Positions 48,536 through 60,237 of a DNA stretch of 64,000 nucleotides are shown one piece after another (the first letter of the stretch is position 1; the number at the start of each line of letters is the position of its first letter). Under the pieces are notes generated by a model. That model was given only the letters and a program-made list of their open reading frames with translations. It had not been told where the DNA came from and ran no database searches. The translations under genes and the position numbers were made by a program. This DNA is from Rhizophlyctis rosea (Eukaryota; Chytridiomycota; Chytridiomycetes; Rhizophlyctidales; Rhizophlyctidaceae): contig JADGJC010000057.1 of NCBI GenBank assembly GCA_027596075.1, forward strand, positions 108,979-172,978, written 5' to 3'.

Positions 48536-49555
48536 GCGCTGTTCTTGTAATTTTAAGTTTGGCGTGGAATACAGTTGGGAGTTCCTTCTATCTGTGAACA
48601 TGTGCTTTCTGTTGTGCGTTTCGTCGTTTGTTCTGTGATGTAATTTGGACAACGGACAAGAAAGCTGTAGTGGCTTGATATGTACGGTTGAAGTCGAATG
48701 GTTTTCGTAGGATCTATTCACTCAGGCTTTCACTGCACCTACTTCAATTTGTAGAAGAATGGTCTGCCGCTTTTGCCAAAATGGAGCAAGTCTTCACCTC
48801 CTTCTCGTAAGCAGTTTTGCCGTTTGACTTAGAAATGTCGGAAATCACATGTTATCATTATTCTTGTTCTCATCCCACTTCCACCAAAATGCCCAATCGC
48901 CATGCCGATGAAGGCTGATAGTTTGCAAATAATCGTAGGAAGTCGATGTCGATTGATCCGTAGGACCCTGCCACTGCCTGGAAACAAAGGAAACTTTCAC
49001 TAATAGTTCAAGACGGCCACGCAGTGCGTGCACTGTTTTGGCGAGAGCTGAGGAAATGTTCCTAAAGAAGTCAAATGACCTTGCTAATCTGTCCCTTTTG
49101 CACCACCAACGGAGGCTTCCTGGTAGTCCGAAGGCGTCCAAATCTACCCCGCGTTGGTCCTTGTGTGGCCACAAGCTGATGACAACATGAAAAATGTGCA
49201 TAGTAGCCATAACCCGCGGCTAAGTATAGCTATTCCGAGCCAAACGCTCCCGTTTGTGACAGCCTTTGTCGCGTGCGTTACACGAGGCAGCTAACATATT
49301 CATGAGGAGCCAACCGCCACGACAAAGGATGGCAACGAAGGGAGGAGACGAGGTGGTTATGATAATAGGGCCTCAGTGGTCAGCAGTCCTTCCGTTTCTT
49401 GACCTTCTCACACCGCAGAACGTGTCCATTTAGATTTCATAGATTAGACGGGGGAATTACTCCACCCAAAGCTCACCCATACAACGGTCGGCAACCCAAC
49501 AAGCACCAAGCTCAGCTCACAACGACAACAATACAACCACACACAAACCATAACG
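48536..49555. other. Intergenic region with one unassigned open frame
   Basis: 1 kb. A minus-strand frame with an ATG (48845-49210, 121 codons, rich in Trp and Arg) has no recognised domain and no typical codon bias; I leave it as doubtful. The right 150 bp, C/A-rich, is the leader and promoter of the CAP gene. Confidence 0.4.
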
Positions 49556-50558
49556 ATGAAGTTCCTCTCCATTCTCACTCTAGCCCTTAGCGCCATCTCC
49601 TTGGCCGTTGCTGCCCCCAACCCCAACCCCGAGCCCGCCACTGTCACCAAAGTCGTTGTTGTGAAGGCATCCTCCAGCGGCTCCACCTCCTACGGCAGCA
49701 GCAGCGGATCTACCTCCTACAGCAGCAGCAGCGGTTTCGGCTCGTCCTTCAAGAAGAGCACTGCCGACCTTCACAACAACGTCCGTGCTGCCACCGGCAA
49801 GAAGTTGCAGAAGCTCGTCTGGAGTGACAAGCGGGCTCAATTGGCCTGTTCTTGTGCGAAGAAGTGGGCTAACTCCAACGGCGTCAGTGATTGCGCTGCT
49901 GGAGAGAACAGCTGGAAGCACAGTGCCCACATTAGCGATGTTGAGGCCATCAAGGGTGCCATGTCCAGTTTCGCTGCTGAGAAGAAATGTAAGTAACGAA
50001 CTGTTCGTACTTGCTGATCATCGCCTTATGGGAGGGAAGGGGACGGAGATGGAATCTGGTATGGCGGCAGATTCTCAGATGTCAGGAAGGACGATCTATC
50101 CTTTCTGTTGCAAATGGACGGCAAAGTGTGAAATGACCAGATTATATGTGTTTTGACATGTTGAGATTCAACCGCTCGGAGACTTTAAAGTTTACCACGT
50201 GGTGACTGACGGGATCCCGTTCCATCCTCCACCCAATCCTCCACACAGACTACAAGGCCGGTCAAAAGATCGGCTCAGGCTACGGTACAACCAACTACGG
50301 CCACTACACCCAAGGTGAGCTCAAAGTCCAAGTTACAGTCGTGTAATGTTCCATTCTTATGTCGTTTGTGATGCAGTTACCTGGGCGGGTTCTCGTGAAG
50401 TCGGATGCTGCGTTGCCCGTGGTTCAAAGGGAACGTCCTTGACCTGCAGATATTACCCTGCGTAAGTGGATATCATCACATCTTTGCAGTCGTTGTTTGC
50501 GGTGACTGATGGATCCCTCCTCCACAGCGGCAACTACAGGGGACAAGCAGCATACTAA
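49556..50558 (+). CDS. Secreted CAP superfamily (SCP/PR-1) protein
   Basis: Four exons (49556-49988, 50249-50314, 50377-50461, 50528-50558) give 204 residues. It starts with a signal peptide (MKFLSILTLALSAISLAVAA), then a Ser/Gly/Tyr linker. The CAP domain has LHNNVRAATGKKLQKLVWS, CSCAKKWANSNG, CAAGENSW, VTWAGSREVGCCVARG and the final CRYYPAGNYRGQ signature. Fungal CAP proteins bind sterols or lipids and are secreted; several are linked to host or substrate interaction. The extracellular role is known, but the ligand here is inference. Strong codon bias suggests high expression. Confidence 0.92.
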
Positions 50559-51525
50559 ACCTCCTAATTCAAACGGAACTGTTCTCGCCGATCCGTCCAT
50601 GATCACACCTTATACATACATACTTACAAGGACTACTGCACCTCATCGACTTTCTTTTGTTCTTCCTCTTGTGTCGCGAGGACTTTCCCCCACTTTTTCT
50701 TCTTGTGCAGGTTGATATTAGGTTTTTTCTTCAGATGAATAGATGTTGGCCTTGGTTTCGAAGCAATGTTTGGTACTACTAGTAGATCAGTTTTTAATTT
50801 TTCTTTTCCTTTTCAATTTCTCTGTGCGTTCTGGTGATGTGTCTGTGCTTTCTTCTTGCTGGTTGATTATGGGTGCATAGGGTTTTTGTGATGTTGGTCG
50901 AATGTATGTGCAAAGGTGTGGACGGAGTGGACTGTCATCCGTCCAGGTCGTTTGGCATCGACCTTGCTGCCGAACGAGGTCGGTCGTTCCGTTCAGTAAG
51001 AGAGGTAGCTTGTGTTTTAGGTAATTCAGTAATTCAGTAAAATCAGTATTCACAATAATAAATAAAAGCCGCAAAAATGACCATGCGATCGTGATGACCC
51101 CATACTTAGTGTTATTGTTCAACGCAATTCCGAAAATCGACAGGATTGAAAATCATCATGTAGGTGATGAGAGTGCCGTGCCTATGCCCTTCCTCTGCGT
51201 GTGCGCGTAATGCACGAGCTACACCGTCGAGTCCAGATATCGGCGGTCTCATACCTATCATAGTTATCATCGATGTGCCTTACTTACTTGCTTTCGCTGG
51301 GTAAACTTTTGGGCAACGGCAACTACTGTAATGGCAAGGGAGGACTGGGAGGCACGAGGGATCCATGAACGCGGCTGGAACCTGGCGAGACGGTGGTTCA
51401 GCCATTCTCGTGGTAAACGTTTCCCACGCTCCACCCTTGCCACAGTCTCTTCCTCTCTCTTGCTACACATTCCCAAACTCCATCCAGATCAGATATCTCA
51501 ATCACGCGCTGAGAGTATATAAGTC
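50559..51525. other. Intergenic region
   Basis: About 970 bp between tandem genes. The right end is the CSN6 promoter. No other gene seen. Confidence 0.45.
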
Positions 51526-51533
51526 TCCACAAG
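51526..51533 (+). promoter_or_regulatory. TATA box of CSN6
   Basis: TATATAAG, 57 nt before the CSN6 start codon, so the leader should be short. Confidence 0.5.
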
Positions 51534-51589
51534 AACTGTCTTTTTTATATTCAACTCTTTACCCCCTCTTTCCAAATATCGCGAACAAT

Positions 51590-53131
51590 ATGGAGACAGA
51601 CCCGCCAACAACCTCGGCCCAGCAAGGGGTTGTAAGCGATTCTGCTGCTGGTTCTGGTCTCATGGTCACTTTGTTAGTAAGCTCAAGCTTCCGTTATAGG
51701 CAGGCTTTGAACTGACACGACTACTGTAGGCACCCACTGGTCATCATGAACATCTCAGATCAATTCATCCGCACGAGAGCGCAAAATAAGGCCGCGTCAC
51801 CTCAAGGTAAACAAACAGGGTTTTGTCATCTTCCATACTGGCACATATGAGCGAAACCGACGATACTCGCCAATTCTCATTGAACAATAGTCGTCGGCGT
51901 CCTCATTGGCACTCAGTCCGGTCGAGAAATCGAAATCTTCAACTCCTATGAACTGCCTTATCAAGAGGTCGACGGCCACATTTTGATTGATGATGCGTGT
52001 TTCAATGCCAGACAGGACCAGTGTAAGTATTGGAAAAACATGCGAAAAGCCTTCTTAATTCCACAACCCGAGTTCTAATTGCTGACGCCAATGTGCTACA
52101 CCAGTCAAGCAAGTGTTTCCTGACTACGACCTGTTAGGATGGTACTCAACGGGCCTCAAACCCACCCCCTCTGACATTCACGTTCATCAACAGGTAGAGT
52201 GAAATATGGCTCAATTAGCATGTTGGCAGGTTCTGATATCTTGCTTGTAGTTCCTTCAATACAACGAATCATCGCTCTTCCTCAAAATGAACCCAACCGC
52301 TGCCGCACACTCAAAAGACCTTCCCATCACGATCTATGAATCTGTTGTCGACATGGCCGCGGGTGCAACACAGCTGATGTTCGTCAAATTGCAATATAAG
52401 GTAGAAACCGGTGAGGCGGAGCGTTTGGCGGTTGAACACGTGGCGCATGCGACAGATGTCGATGCAGGCGAAGGTTCGGGATGTAAGTAGACGACATCCA
52501 CCACTGAGTTCGCTGCACAATAATGAGGCCAGGCGGGACGCTGACATGGCACCTTTTCTCTTGGGACGCATTATCCAATAGCGATCGCGCATCTCACAAG
52601 TCAGCAAAACGCAATCAAGATGCTTCACAGCCGAGTGAAGTTGTTGCACACGTACGTGGCGGCCGTGGAAGCTGGTAAGTGGCATTTGGGGACAACATGG
52701 TGGCCTTTGCCGCACCGTGACTCACTATGTTGCAGGTCAGATTCCAAGGGATCACAATATCATGCGACAAATCTCCTCCATGTGCAACCGGCTCCCAACG
52801 ATCGACAGTCCGGAATTCCGTGAAGAGCTGCTTGTGGTAAGTTCCTTCGAATGCTTTCCTTATGCCCGCTGAAGAGAACTTTGACCTGAACCCATCATGA
52901 CAGAGCCACAATGATGTCCTGCTAATGACGTATCTGGCAGACATTACGAAAGGAACGAACTCCATTCACGAGGTAACATCATTACATATTGTGTGTATGT
53001 TACGCTGCTGACGTCTCTCTGTGACCCCCCAGCTGGTGCACAAGCACAATGTCGTGAACGAGCGCCGGCAACATCATCATCGGTCGGGTCCAGGGCCGCG
53101 CGCTGGTCTGGGCGGCGGGCTCATCGGGTAA
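51590..53131 (+). CDS. CSN6: COP9 signalosome subunit 6
   Basis: Nine exons (51590-51672, 51730-51806, 51891-52022, 52105-52193, 52251-52482, 52582-52674, 52736-52836, 52904-52972, 53033-53131) give 324 residues; human 327. It has an MPN- (non-catalytic) domain: [67 protein letters not shown]-terminal helical part ([19 protein letters not shown]) follows. No JAMM metal motif, as expected. CSN6 pairs with CSN5 in the complex that removes Nedd8 from cullins. The first intron begins GTTAGT. The C-terminal end is Gly/Arg/His-rich and not conserved. Confidence 0.94.
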
Positions 53132-53801
53132 TTGAGTGGCGAATACAGACGCTTGGGATTGTCATGGCAGCACCTTATTCCCGTTCCGCCATTTTTCCAG
53201 GGGCATTTCGCCATTTGCCCTATGAACGAATGACTGGGATGCTCTTCTTTTGTAAAATGTTTGTGCATAGTGTGCATTGAAGAAATGGTAGAAAATATTT
53301 TGTATTGCGAATCAACGGTTTCCCGCTGTTAGTGGTGAACGTGGCCCATAAAAAGCACAAAAGGTTTAGATCAATGAATGTTCGTCCAATGAAACAGCAA
53401 GACCTGCTTTCAAATTGATCCCGTCATGATGTCTCACATCGATCCAATGAGAAGCCTGAAATGCTCTCAAAGGTAAATGATTGCTGTTGTTCACAAGCAG
53501 TGGGGGATGGGAATGAGAATGCCCTCACGACAACACGCGCCGGGAGCTCTCAAGTTGTCTAAGCCACTAATGCCAAAGCGCAGGCTCTGGTCATGGGACC
53601 CGCGCGCGTGGACACGCCCCACAATGCCCCCATCTCACTTTTCGCAATCCAAAACCCAAAACCAACTTTTCCACACACTTTGCCTTTTCACATATCGCTG
53701 CCACTTTCGTTCCCCAAAGGCTCAAAGGACTTTGGTGCTCCCAATAGACCACGTTGATTTCTATACATCTCACAACACAATCATCCTTTTCCCATTAGCG
53801 A
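53132..53801. other. Intergenic region
   Basis: 670 bp between tandem genes. No gene or clear TATA box seen. Confidence 0.45.
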
Positions 53802-55550
53802 ATGGCTTCTCGATTTTTGACGGGAAGTTTTAGTGCAAGACGATGTGGTTCCTGTCATCTTTTATCCGCACAGCGCCCGTCAAGTGTAGTATGGGTAAGC
53901 ACCTTGCCGGACTTGACTTCACATATGCAACCATGAGTGCTTATTTCAGTTTCGTCCAGGCTCCCTGGTCAAAGCATCATAAGAGACACGCATCCGGTCC
54001 TGCCCCTGCGGAAGGATCGGCGCCTGGTTTAGCAAGCTCAAAGTTCCTGCAATCGACACGAGAATTAGCTCTCGCGAACCCTGAGCTTGCTAGTATACGA
54101 AGTTGTGAGTATTTGCTGTCTCTACACCTGGGCACAGTGATGAGAGGTGTCAGACACGTCAAATGCTGACCAGTACATTACAGCAGAAACCAAGAAACTA
54201 AACCTTTTCCAAGCTGTCAATGAAGCGATGGATATGGCTTTAGCAGCTGATGATACAGCTGGTGAGAGAAGTCAGGTTTTCTCCCTTATAGTTTAAGGCG
54301 CTGACTAATTCCTGTCAAAAAAGTGATTTTTGGAGAAGACATAGCATTTGGGGGAGTATTTCGATGTACGATGGGCCTGCAAGAGAAATGGGGCAAGGAG
54401 CGCGTATTCAACATGCCGTTGACGGAGCAGGGTATAGTTGGATTTGGGATTGGTATGGCGGCGGTCGGACATACAGCTATTGCCGAGATTCAATTTGGAG
54501 ATTATGTATATCCAGCATTCGATCAGGTGAGGGAGGAATGATTACTCCAAAATCCATATCCCAGTCCTTGATTGACTCATTCAACCAGATCGTAAATGAA
54601 GCCGCCAAATACCGTTATCGGTCCGGAAACCAGTTTGATTGCGGGGCACTGACAGTGCGAATGCCTGTCATGGCTGTAGGACATGGCGGACATTATCATA
54701 GTCAAAGTCCGGAAGCACATTTTGCGCATACGCCGGGACTCAAAGTAAGTGCTTTACTCATCCTAGGGATCGCGCTTGAAGGGTTCTCATAGCCTTCGCA
54801 TCATCAACGCAGGTGGTCATACCAAGATCGCCCATTCAAGCGAAGGGATTACTCCTCGCTTCCATCAGGGATAAGAACCCGGTCATATTCATGGAGCCGA
54901 AGATCTTGTATCGGGCTGCTGGTAGGGAGTCTTTGCCATCTCAAGTACATTGTGCACACTCATTAACGGCTCACTTATAGCGGAACAAGTTCCTACCGAC
55001 TATTATGAGCTGCCTCTGGGAAAGGCGGAAGTACTGAAAGAAGGTGAAGATTGACTGAATTGATTTCCCTGGCTTTGAGCGACTCTAACGCGTGTCAAGA
55101 ACTGTAGGCAAAGACATTACGGTCGTATCCTGGGGCTCGCAGCTCTATGTGCTCGAAAGTGCTATTGCCCTTGCCGAACAGCAGATACCAGGTCTGAGCG
55201 TCGAGCTAATCGATCTAAGATCAATCCTACCTTGGGACATCGACACTGTTGTTAACGTAAGTGTATTTCCGCCCCGCGCACTCCTTCTCAACTCTTTTCT
55301 CACCCATTCCCACCGCCAAAAGTCCGTAAACAAAACTGGCCGTCTCCTAATATCCCACGAAGCTCCCCTAACCTCCGGATTTGCATCGGAAATCGCCGCG
55401 ACGATACAACAGAGATGTTTCTTGAGATTGGAGGCGCCCATACAGCGAGTTTGTGGGTGGGATACGCCGTTCCCGCTGATTTTTGAGAAGTTTTACGTGC
55501 CGGGCGTTCCCAGATGTGTTGAGGGGATCAGAAAGGCGATTGAATTTTGA
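53802..55550 (+). CDS. BCKDHB: Branched-chain 2-oxoacid dehydrogenase E1 beta subunit
   Basis: Nine exons (53802-53894, 53960-54104, 54184-54261, 54324-54526, 54589-54744, 54813-54921, 54981-55043, 55108-55256, 55323-55550) give 407 residues. A mitochondrial presequence ([17 protein letters not shown]) and a variable linker precede the core: [102 protein letters not shown]. With E1 alpha it decarboxylates branched-chain oxoacids from Val, Leu and Ile in the matrix. The pattern fits BCKDHB better than pyruvate dehydrogenase beta. The second exon start (53960) was chosen by phase. Confidence 0.95.
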
Positions 55551-55812
55551 AGATATGTATCTAGTCTTTGTGGGAGGTAGTGTTAGTGGTAGATGTCACA
55601 ATGAGGATGCCATTGACAGAAGAACGTTGTGAACTGCGTTGCCTTGAGCATTCGTCCTGTATTCAACTGATAACAGCAAGATGGCTACATCGATCCCTAC
55701 TTGACGAAGTCGGGCTAACTATGATCCTGCCAAATCTAAATCCTAATGACTCAGCGGCAATCGCAGCCTACTTTTTAGATACCACCCTGCTACTTCTACC
55801 TTACACACTCCC

Positions 55813-57309
55813 CTATCTAGAACTTCCAGCTAATCTCTCCACCCTCTCTCCCAGCGCCTTCATCCTATCTTCCAAACTTGCCAAATTCTTCTTGACACCC
55901 TCCTCATTCTCCCTCACACTACCCTCCAAACTCTTCAGCGCCTCCTCTACGACTTTAGCGCCCTCTCCGATCCGCTCTTGCTCCCTCACCAGCATCCTCA
56001 AGCTCTCAGAGAACACGGCCGCCTCGGCATGCAAAGACCGCAGCCCTTGCAATCGTGCGAGGAGGTGCGGGACCACAGAGGCAATCGGGTCAACGCGGTC
56101 CAGGGTAAGGAAGAGGCGGTTGATTTTGCGATCTTGGTCGGGCGTGATTTGTTGGGCGGGGGAGGAGGTGGAGGTTGGGTCGCCGTCGAGAGATGAGGGG
56201 ACGGTGGAGCTGCGGCCTTCGAGTTGGAGGCTGGTTTCTAGTTCTCGTTTCTTCCGTAGTTCTGCGAGGCGTTCCATTTCGCCGGTCAGATTTTTCACTT
56301 TTCTGCTGAGGGCATCGAGGGTTCGCGGCTGGGAAAGGAGGGCAAGGTGGTGGTCGAGACGTTCTAGGGCGCCGATGAGGGATCCGGAGGACTGGAGGAG
56401 GGAGGTTGTGGTATCAGTTTGGTCCGTTGGATCGAGGTGGGACGTGCCGAGGAGACGTTCGAGGGAGGTGAGGCGGGATTCGAGGGTGGTGAGTTTCGAG
56501 AGGGTGGTGGTTTTGAGCGTTTGTGGTGTGTAGAGAAGTTCGTATGTTACCGTCGGGGTTGTAGTTGTAGGTGCATTATCTGGTGCGGGTGTGGCACTCC
56601 GCACGGCATCAGGTTGGTCGGAAAGGGAAAGGGCTTTGAAGGCTTTCAAGTGAGCCATGAGAGATTTGCCGGTTTCTAGTTGCTTTGTAAGGGTGCCGGC
56701 GGGTGCTTCAAATGTTGAGGATAGAGCATCAGGACCGCCCATAGATGATCCTATGCGAGACAATTCCGACTGAAGTGCGGAGACTTGTTCAAGCAGTTGA
56801 CGGTGAGAGAGTTGCGTTTTTGACGGTTGCTGTCTTGTCTCCTGCTCCTGCCCCGCGCCTCCGTCTTCCCCCATTCCCTCAGCGTCCCCAGCAGATGACG
56901 TATCTACATTCAACTCCTCTGACAGTTCCTGGACTTCGAACATAAGCCTTCTGAGTCTCTGAAACTTCGATTCCCCATCTTTCCCAAGCCCCAGTTCATA
57001 TTCGTCCCTATCCGGTAACCGTCGACGGTTCGCGCTCTCTCTAGGTCCCTTCACAGCCTTATTTCTGCGCTTTCCAACCCTTCCACTGAAATCTGCCTCA
57101 CTTGTGTCCGCCGTTGCTTTTGCGAAGCGGCTGGCAGCGGCGGGAACGGACAGGCCAGCTCGGCTGATCTCTTCCGACTCTTCTTCAGGCGATGAGTAGT
57201 CAGAGAGGACTTCATAGTTGTCCAGGTGCGGAGTCTCGCCGTCTAGGTCTGGCGTTTCGTAGACATCTGGCTGTGAGTCTATGTCTGGAAGGGCGTCGTA
57301 TTTGACCAT
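55813..57309 (-). CDS. DCTN2: Dynamitin, dynactin subunit 2
   Basis: Single exon, 498 residues. The start MVKYDALPDIDSQPDVYETP is the dynamitin signature that binds Arp1. Then follow acidic Ser-rich stretches and long coiled coils: KFQRLRRLMFEVQELSEELN, LLEQVSALQSELSRIG, and several more to the C-terminus (VVEEALKSLEGSVRENEEG). Dynamitin tetramers form the dynactin shoulder linking Arp1 filament and p150, needed for dynein cargo transport. Longer than human (401) because of Ser/Thr-rich inserts. Long open frames on the plus strand across it are shadows. Head-to-head with SETD9. Confidence 0.93.
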   Translation of the reverse strand: MVKYDALPDIDSQPDVYETPDLDGETPHLDNYEVLSDYSSPEEESEEISRAGLSVPAAASRFAKATADTSEADFSGRVGKRRNKAVKGPRESANRRRLPDRDEYELGLGKDGESKFQRLRRLMFEVQELSEELNVDTSSAGDAEGMGEDGGAGQEQETRQQPSKTQLSHRQLLEQVSALQSELSRIGSSMGGPDALSSTFEAPAGTLTKQLETGKSLMAHLKAFKALSLSDQPDAVRSATPAPDNAPTTTTPTVTYELLYTPQTLKTTTLSKLTTLESRLTSLERLLGTSHLDPTDQTDTTTSLLQSSGSLIGALERLDHHLALLSQPRTLDALSRKVKNLTGEMERLAELRKKRELETSLQLEGRSSTVPSSLDGDPTSTSSPAQQITPDQDRKINRLFLTLDRVDPIASVVPHLLARLQGLRSLHAEAAVFSESLRMLVREQERIGEGAKVVEEALKSLEGSVRENEEGVKKNLASLEDRMKALGERVERLAGSSR

Positions 57310-57576
57310 TTGTATGCAAATGTAACTTATGTACGTCGCAGATTGAATGGTGCACAATTGAATGTTTACAATACGCCAGGCAATGGAGTTGACCGGGCGG
57401 CCACTTTGGAAATTGACCACAAATGTGCGCCACATGGCCGTCCGTGGGGCCACAGGGCATTACGGGGCTGAGCCCCAAAGTTCCTGCCCCCTTTCACAAA
57501 GTTGTCAGATGTTCTCAATCGTCGGCAAGTAAAACCAAAAAGGCCGCGTATACATGTACTTAGACCTCCACTTCCG

Positions 57577-58729
57577 ATGCCAATTCGCATACCGCAACCT
57601 CTACGCGCCTATCTCCACCGTTTCACTCCTCTACAGTTCCTTCTCAACGCTCGTCGCCCACCGCGGTCTTCAGTTTCAGGTGAAAAGGCACACGACCTGA
57701 ACGACCCAGACTTGATCGCCTCAATAGAAAAGATCTTGCGTACAATATGTGACGCCAATAATGGTGTGAACAACGAACATAATGCGAAGCGCGTCAAAGA
57801 CGCATTGCTGCGGAATTTTGGGTTTTGGTTGGAGAGGCGACCTTCAACTATACCAGAGGCGGGTTCGTGTTCCACCAAATTCACGTCCATGTACATATCA
57901 ACAGAGATTACATGTCATTTCATCCCATTCAATTGTATGCGTAAATGTAGGAATGGGGGTCTATCTGCATGGCAAGGCACCTGCTCATTTCCCGGTCGCA
58001 TTTTATCCGGGAACGGTTTACATGCCGTCTGAACCTCTCTTCTTCCCATCGTTGAGCAACTCTTACATTCTCCGATGCTTTGATGGTATTTGTGTAGATG
58101 GAAAGGCATCTGGTACGCATTTATGAAAAGCATTGTGCCCCATTACATGATGAGAAGCATTGTGCCCCATTACATGTCCTTATGTCCATATCCGCATAAA
58201 TGTTCCTATCGCGATACTGCGAATGAAGGCCTTTCCAAGTCTATCTATCGCAGCATTTTGCAACGAACGCATCATCCTGAGCTTGACCCGCTGGCTGACG
58301 GGTCATGGCTGACCGGTGAGAAGTTGAGGTATGCTTACAACATTGCTGTTTCTCCTTGTCCATCACGAGTGCCGCCATTACTAGCGGCATGTACCTGATG
58401 GGACATGTCACATCCTACAGAAATCCACTGTCCATAGGTCAAATCATAAATAATGGAGATTCCACGCATCCACCAAACGGTAAGCTCCGCCCACGTGACT
58501 TCATCTCCCGTTTTCCTCGCTGAACTTGTGTCATGTGAAAGTCAAGTATTGCGAGGTCAATATCCCTCCCACTTTTCCGTCCGATCTCCGGCCGTTCATA
58601 CCCAACATCCATTACTCTGTAAGCTGGCGGCCGGAGGAAACTGATTTTACCAGAGTAGTAGTGCTTCTGACGGAGCGAGAAGTACAAGACGAAGAGTTGT
58701 TCTCCACTTATCACGAACATGTGACATAA
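57577..58729 (+). CDS. SETD9: SETD9-like SET domain protein
   Basis: Five exons (57577-57862, 57951-58112, 58229-58328, 58421-58479, 58542-58729) give 264 residues; human SETD9 has about 299. Collinear matches: GMGVYLHGKAPAHFPVAFYP then GTVYMPSEPLFF, NSYILRCFDGICVDGK, GLSKSIYRSI, SWLTGEKLRNPLSIGQIINN, FIPNIHYSV, and VVLLTEREVQDEELFSTYHE. It is a class of SET proteins with no firmly known substrate; the usual NHxxxPN motif is degenerate (NNGDSTHPPN). Intron 1 begins GTTCGT. The start at 57577 gives a basic N-terminus; an upstream ATG at 57553 is in another frame. Confidence 0.88.
58128..58176. repeat. 22-bp direct repeat inside a SETD9 intron
   Basis: Exact 22-bp copies at 58128-58149 and 58155-58176, offset 27 bp, within the intron between exons 2 and 3. 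Confidence 0.9.
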
Positions 58730-58916
58730 GTTCAACCATACAACCACATGCTGGACAATATGAGATTGCTGAGGGTTCCCTCTGCTTGATCAGAGTAATG
58801 CCCTTCAACAGCTTATCATTACATTATTATACAAAAGGGCATTTGCGCTACAATGAAGAATTTACAAAGACTTGGCTATGCTGGGTATCGAACAAGCTAT
58901 TCAACCAGTCTGGGAT

Positions 58917-59607
58917 TCACATGATGAAGAGTGGGCTGAGACTGCGACGTCGACCGGCGCTGATGGCTGACAGGGAGTTTCTCCGACCACGGCTGTCGTC
59001 ATCCTCTTTCATGCGCGCGATGATCGTGGCACAGGGGGCGTGTGAGATGCAGTAGTTGCTGACGGAGCCGACGAGAAGTCTATACGGAAAAGAAGTTAGC
59101 CCATATTGCCACATCAGTTGATATCTCATTTGATACATACCCCTTCACGTGTGATTTGCCTGCAGAACCCAAGACGAGCATAGCGGGGTTGATTTCCGCG
59201 GCGAGTTTGCAAATGAGTTCGCCGACGTTTCGGCCGTGCAGCACTCGGACGGTCATTGTAACGTTCCTGTCGTTGGATTGCCAGACTGCGCGGAGAAGGG
59301 TTTTCACTCGGGATAGGACCTGAGGATATGAGACACACAAATGAGCATACAAGGGTCCATTGAGACTCGGGAAACACAAAGCTGGAATACTTACTGCTTC
59401 GGAGCTCTCCTTGTCTGCAATGACGCAGGTCGTCAACTTGTCGCCATCTTGCAAAACATAATCGAATACCCAATTCAACGCGGCCACGGAGTGGCTGGAC
59501 TCGTCCAAGGCGAAGAGAACATTCTTGCCACCGTTGAGTGCGACGGGGGGGATGGAAGACATGACGGGAGAAGATCCGGCACCACTGATGGTTGGGATAG
59601 TCGCCAT
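58917..59607 (-). CDS. Universal stress protein (ATP-binding type)
   Basis: Three exons (59607-59395, 59319-59141, 59079-58917) give 184 residues. USP fold: NVLFALDESSHSVAALNWVF, VLHGRNVGELICKLAAEINP, LVLGSAGKSHVKG spliced to LLVGSVSNYCISHAPCATII. The spacing G-2x-G-9x-G-S matches the ATP-binding class. A Ser/Arg-rich tail (RGRRNSLSAISAGRRRSLS) offers phosphorylation sites. Known role: stress survival and signalling; fungal members are poorly studied. A TATA box lies ~106 bp upstream. Confidence 0.92.
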
Positions 59608-59712
59608 AATGATTGTGATGCAGGTTTTTTTCAGAGGTGGAAGGTGTGGAAAAGATTTAGTAAGTGTTTAACTGCTTGATTGATGATGGGGAAGGACTAT
59701 GACGCGTCGGGT

Positions 59713-59720
59713 TATTTATA
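59713..59720 (-). promoter_or_regulatory. TATA box of the universal stress protein gene
   Basis: TATAAATA read on the minus strand, about 106 nt before the start codon. Suits an inducible stress gene. Confidence 0.55.
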
Positions 59721-60173
59721 ACTTTTCGCGATAGAAAGGTTCGGATCTTTTGTGCCTGTCAAAAGTGTGGACAAGTCAACCCCTTCTAAAACGCAATTGG
59801 TTGGTTGACCCCTCCACTCCTGCACGCGACCAGACCGGCGGTGCAGAGACCTAGACCCCCTCCGAACAACGGAGTTCGGACCTGGAAGACGCGGTCAACA
59901 TCACATGATACCGCAAAAAGCTTATTGCGGCAACAACATCACAGCCTGAAGTGGTCACGGGGCAATGGTGGAGAAGTCACGAAAGTCACATTAATAACTG
60001 TTGCGGCCAACTTGAAATGCGCCACAGATTGAACTACATCACATGACTCCTGCTGACTCCTGGCGCCACTGGCTGAAAATTGAACACGATGATCTCGCCA
60101 GATTACAAATACACTAAATGCGGCACAGCCATGGTAATTCATTCCCAAATTTAAAGCGGGGAGGGGCAGAGCC

Positions 60174-60188
60174 GGGGGGGGGGGGGGG
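60174..60188. repeat. G15 homopolymer
   Basis: Fifteen consecutive G on the plus strand, about 50 bp upstream of the methyltransferase start. The length may be unreliable in the assembly. Confidence 0.9.
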
Positions 60189-60237
60189 AACCTTCAAATA
60201 AGACCGACGTTCTTGTCATCGCCATCTTCTGGTCTGC

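Larger units (their letters stand above)
59608..60237. other. Intergenic region, divergent pair USP / methyltransferase
   Basis: 630 bp. Besides the USP TATA box it holds a run of 15 G at 60174-60188. No further gene. Confidence 0.45.

Noticed and set aside
55568..56533. 321-codon open frame on the plus strand
   Set aside because: It is the antisense shadow of DCTN2, caused by biased codons; the minus-strand frame has clear dynamitin motifs.
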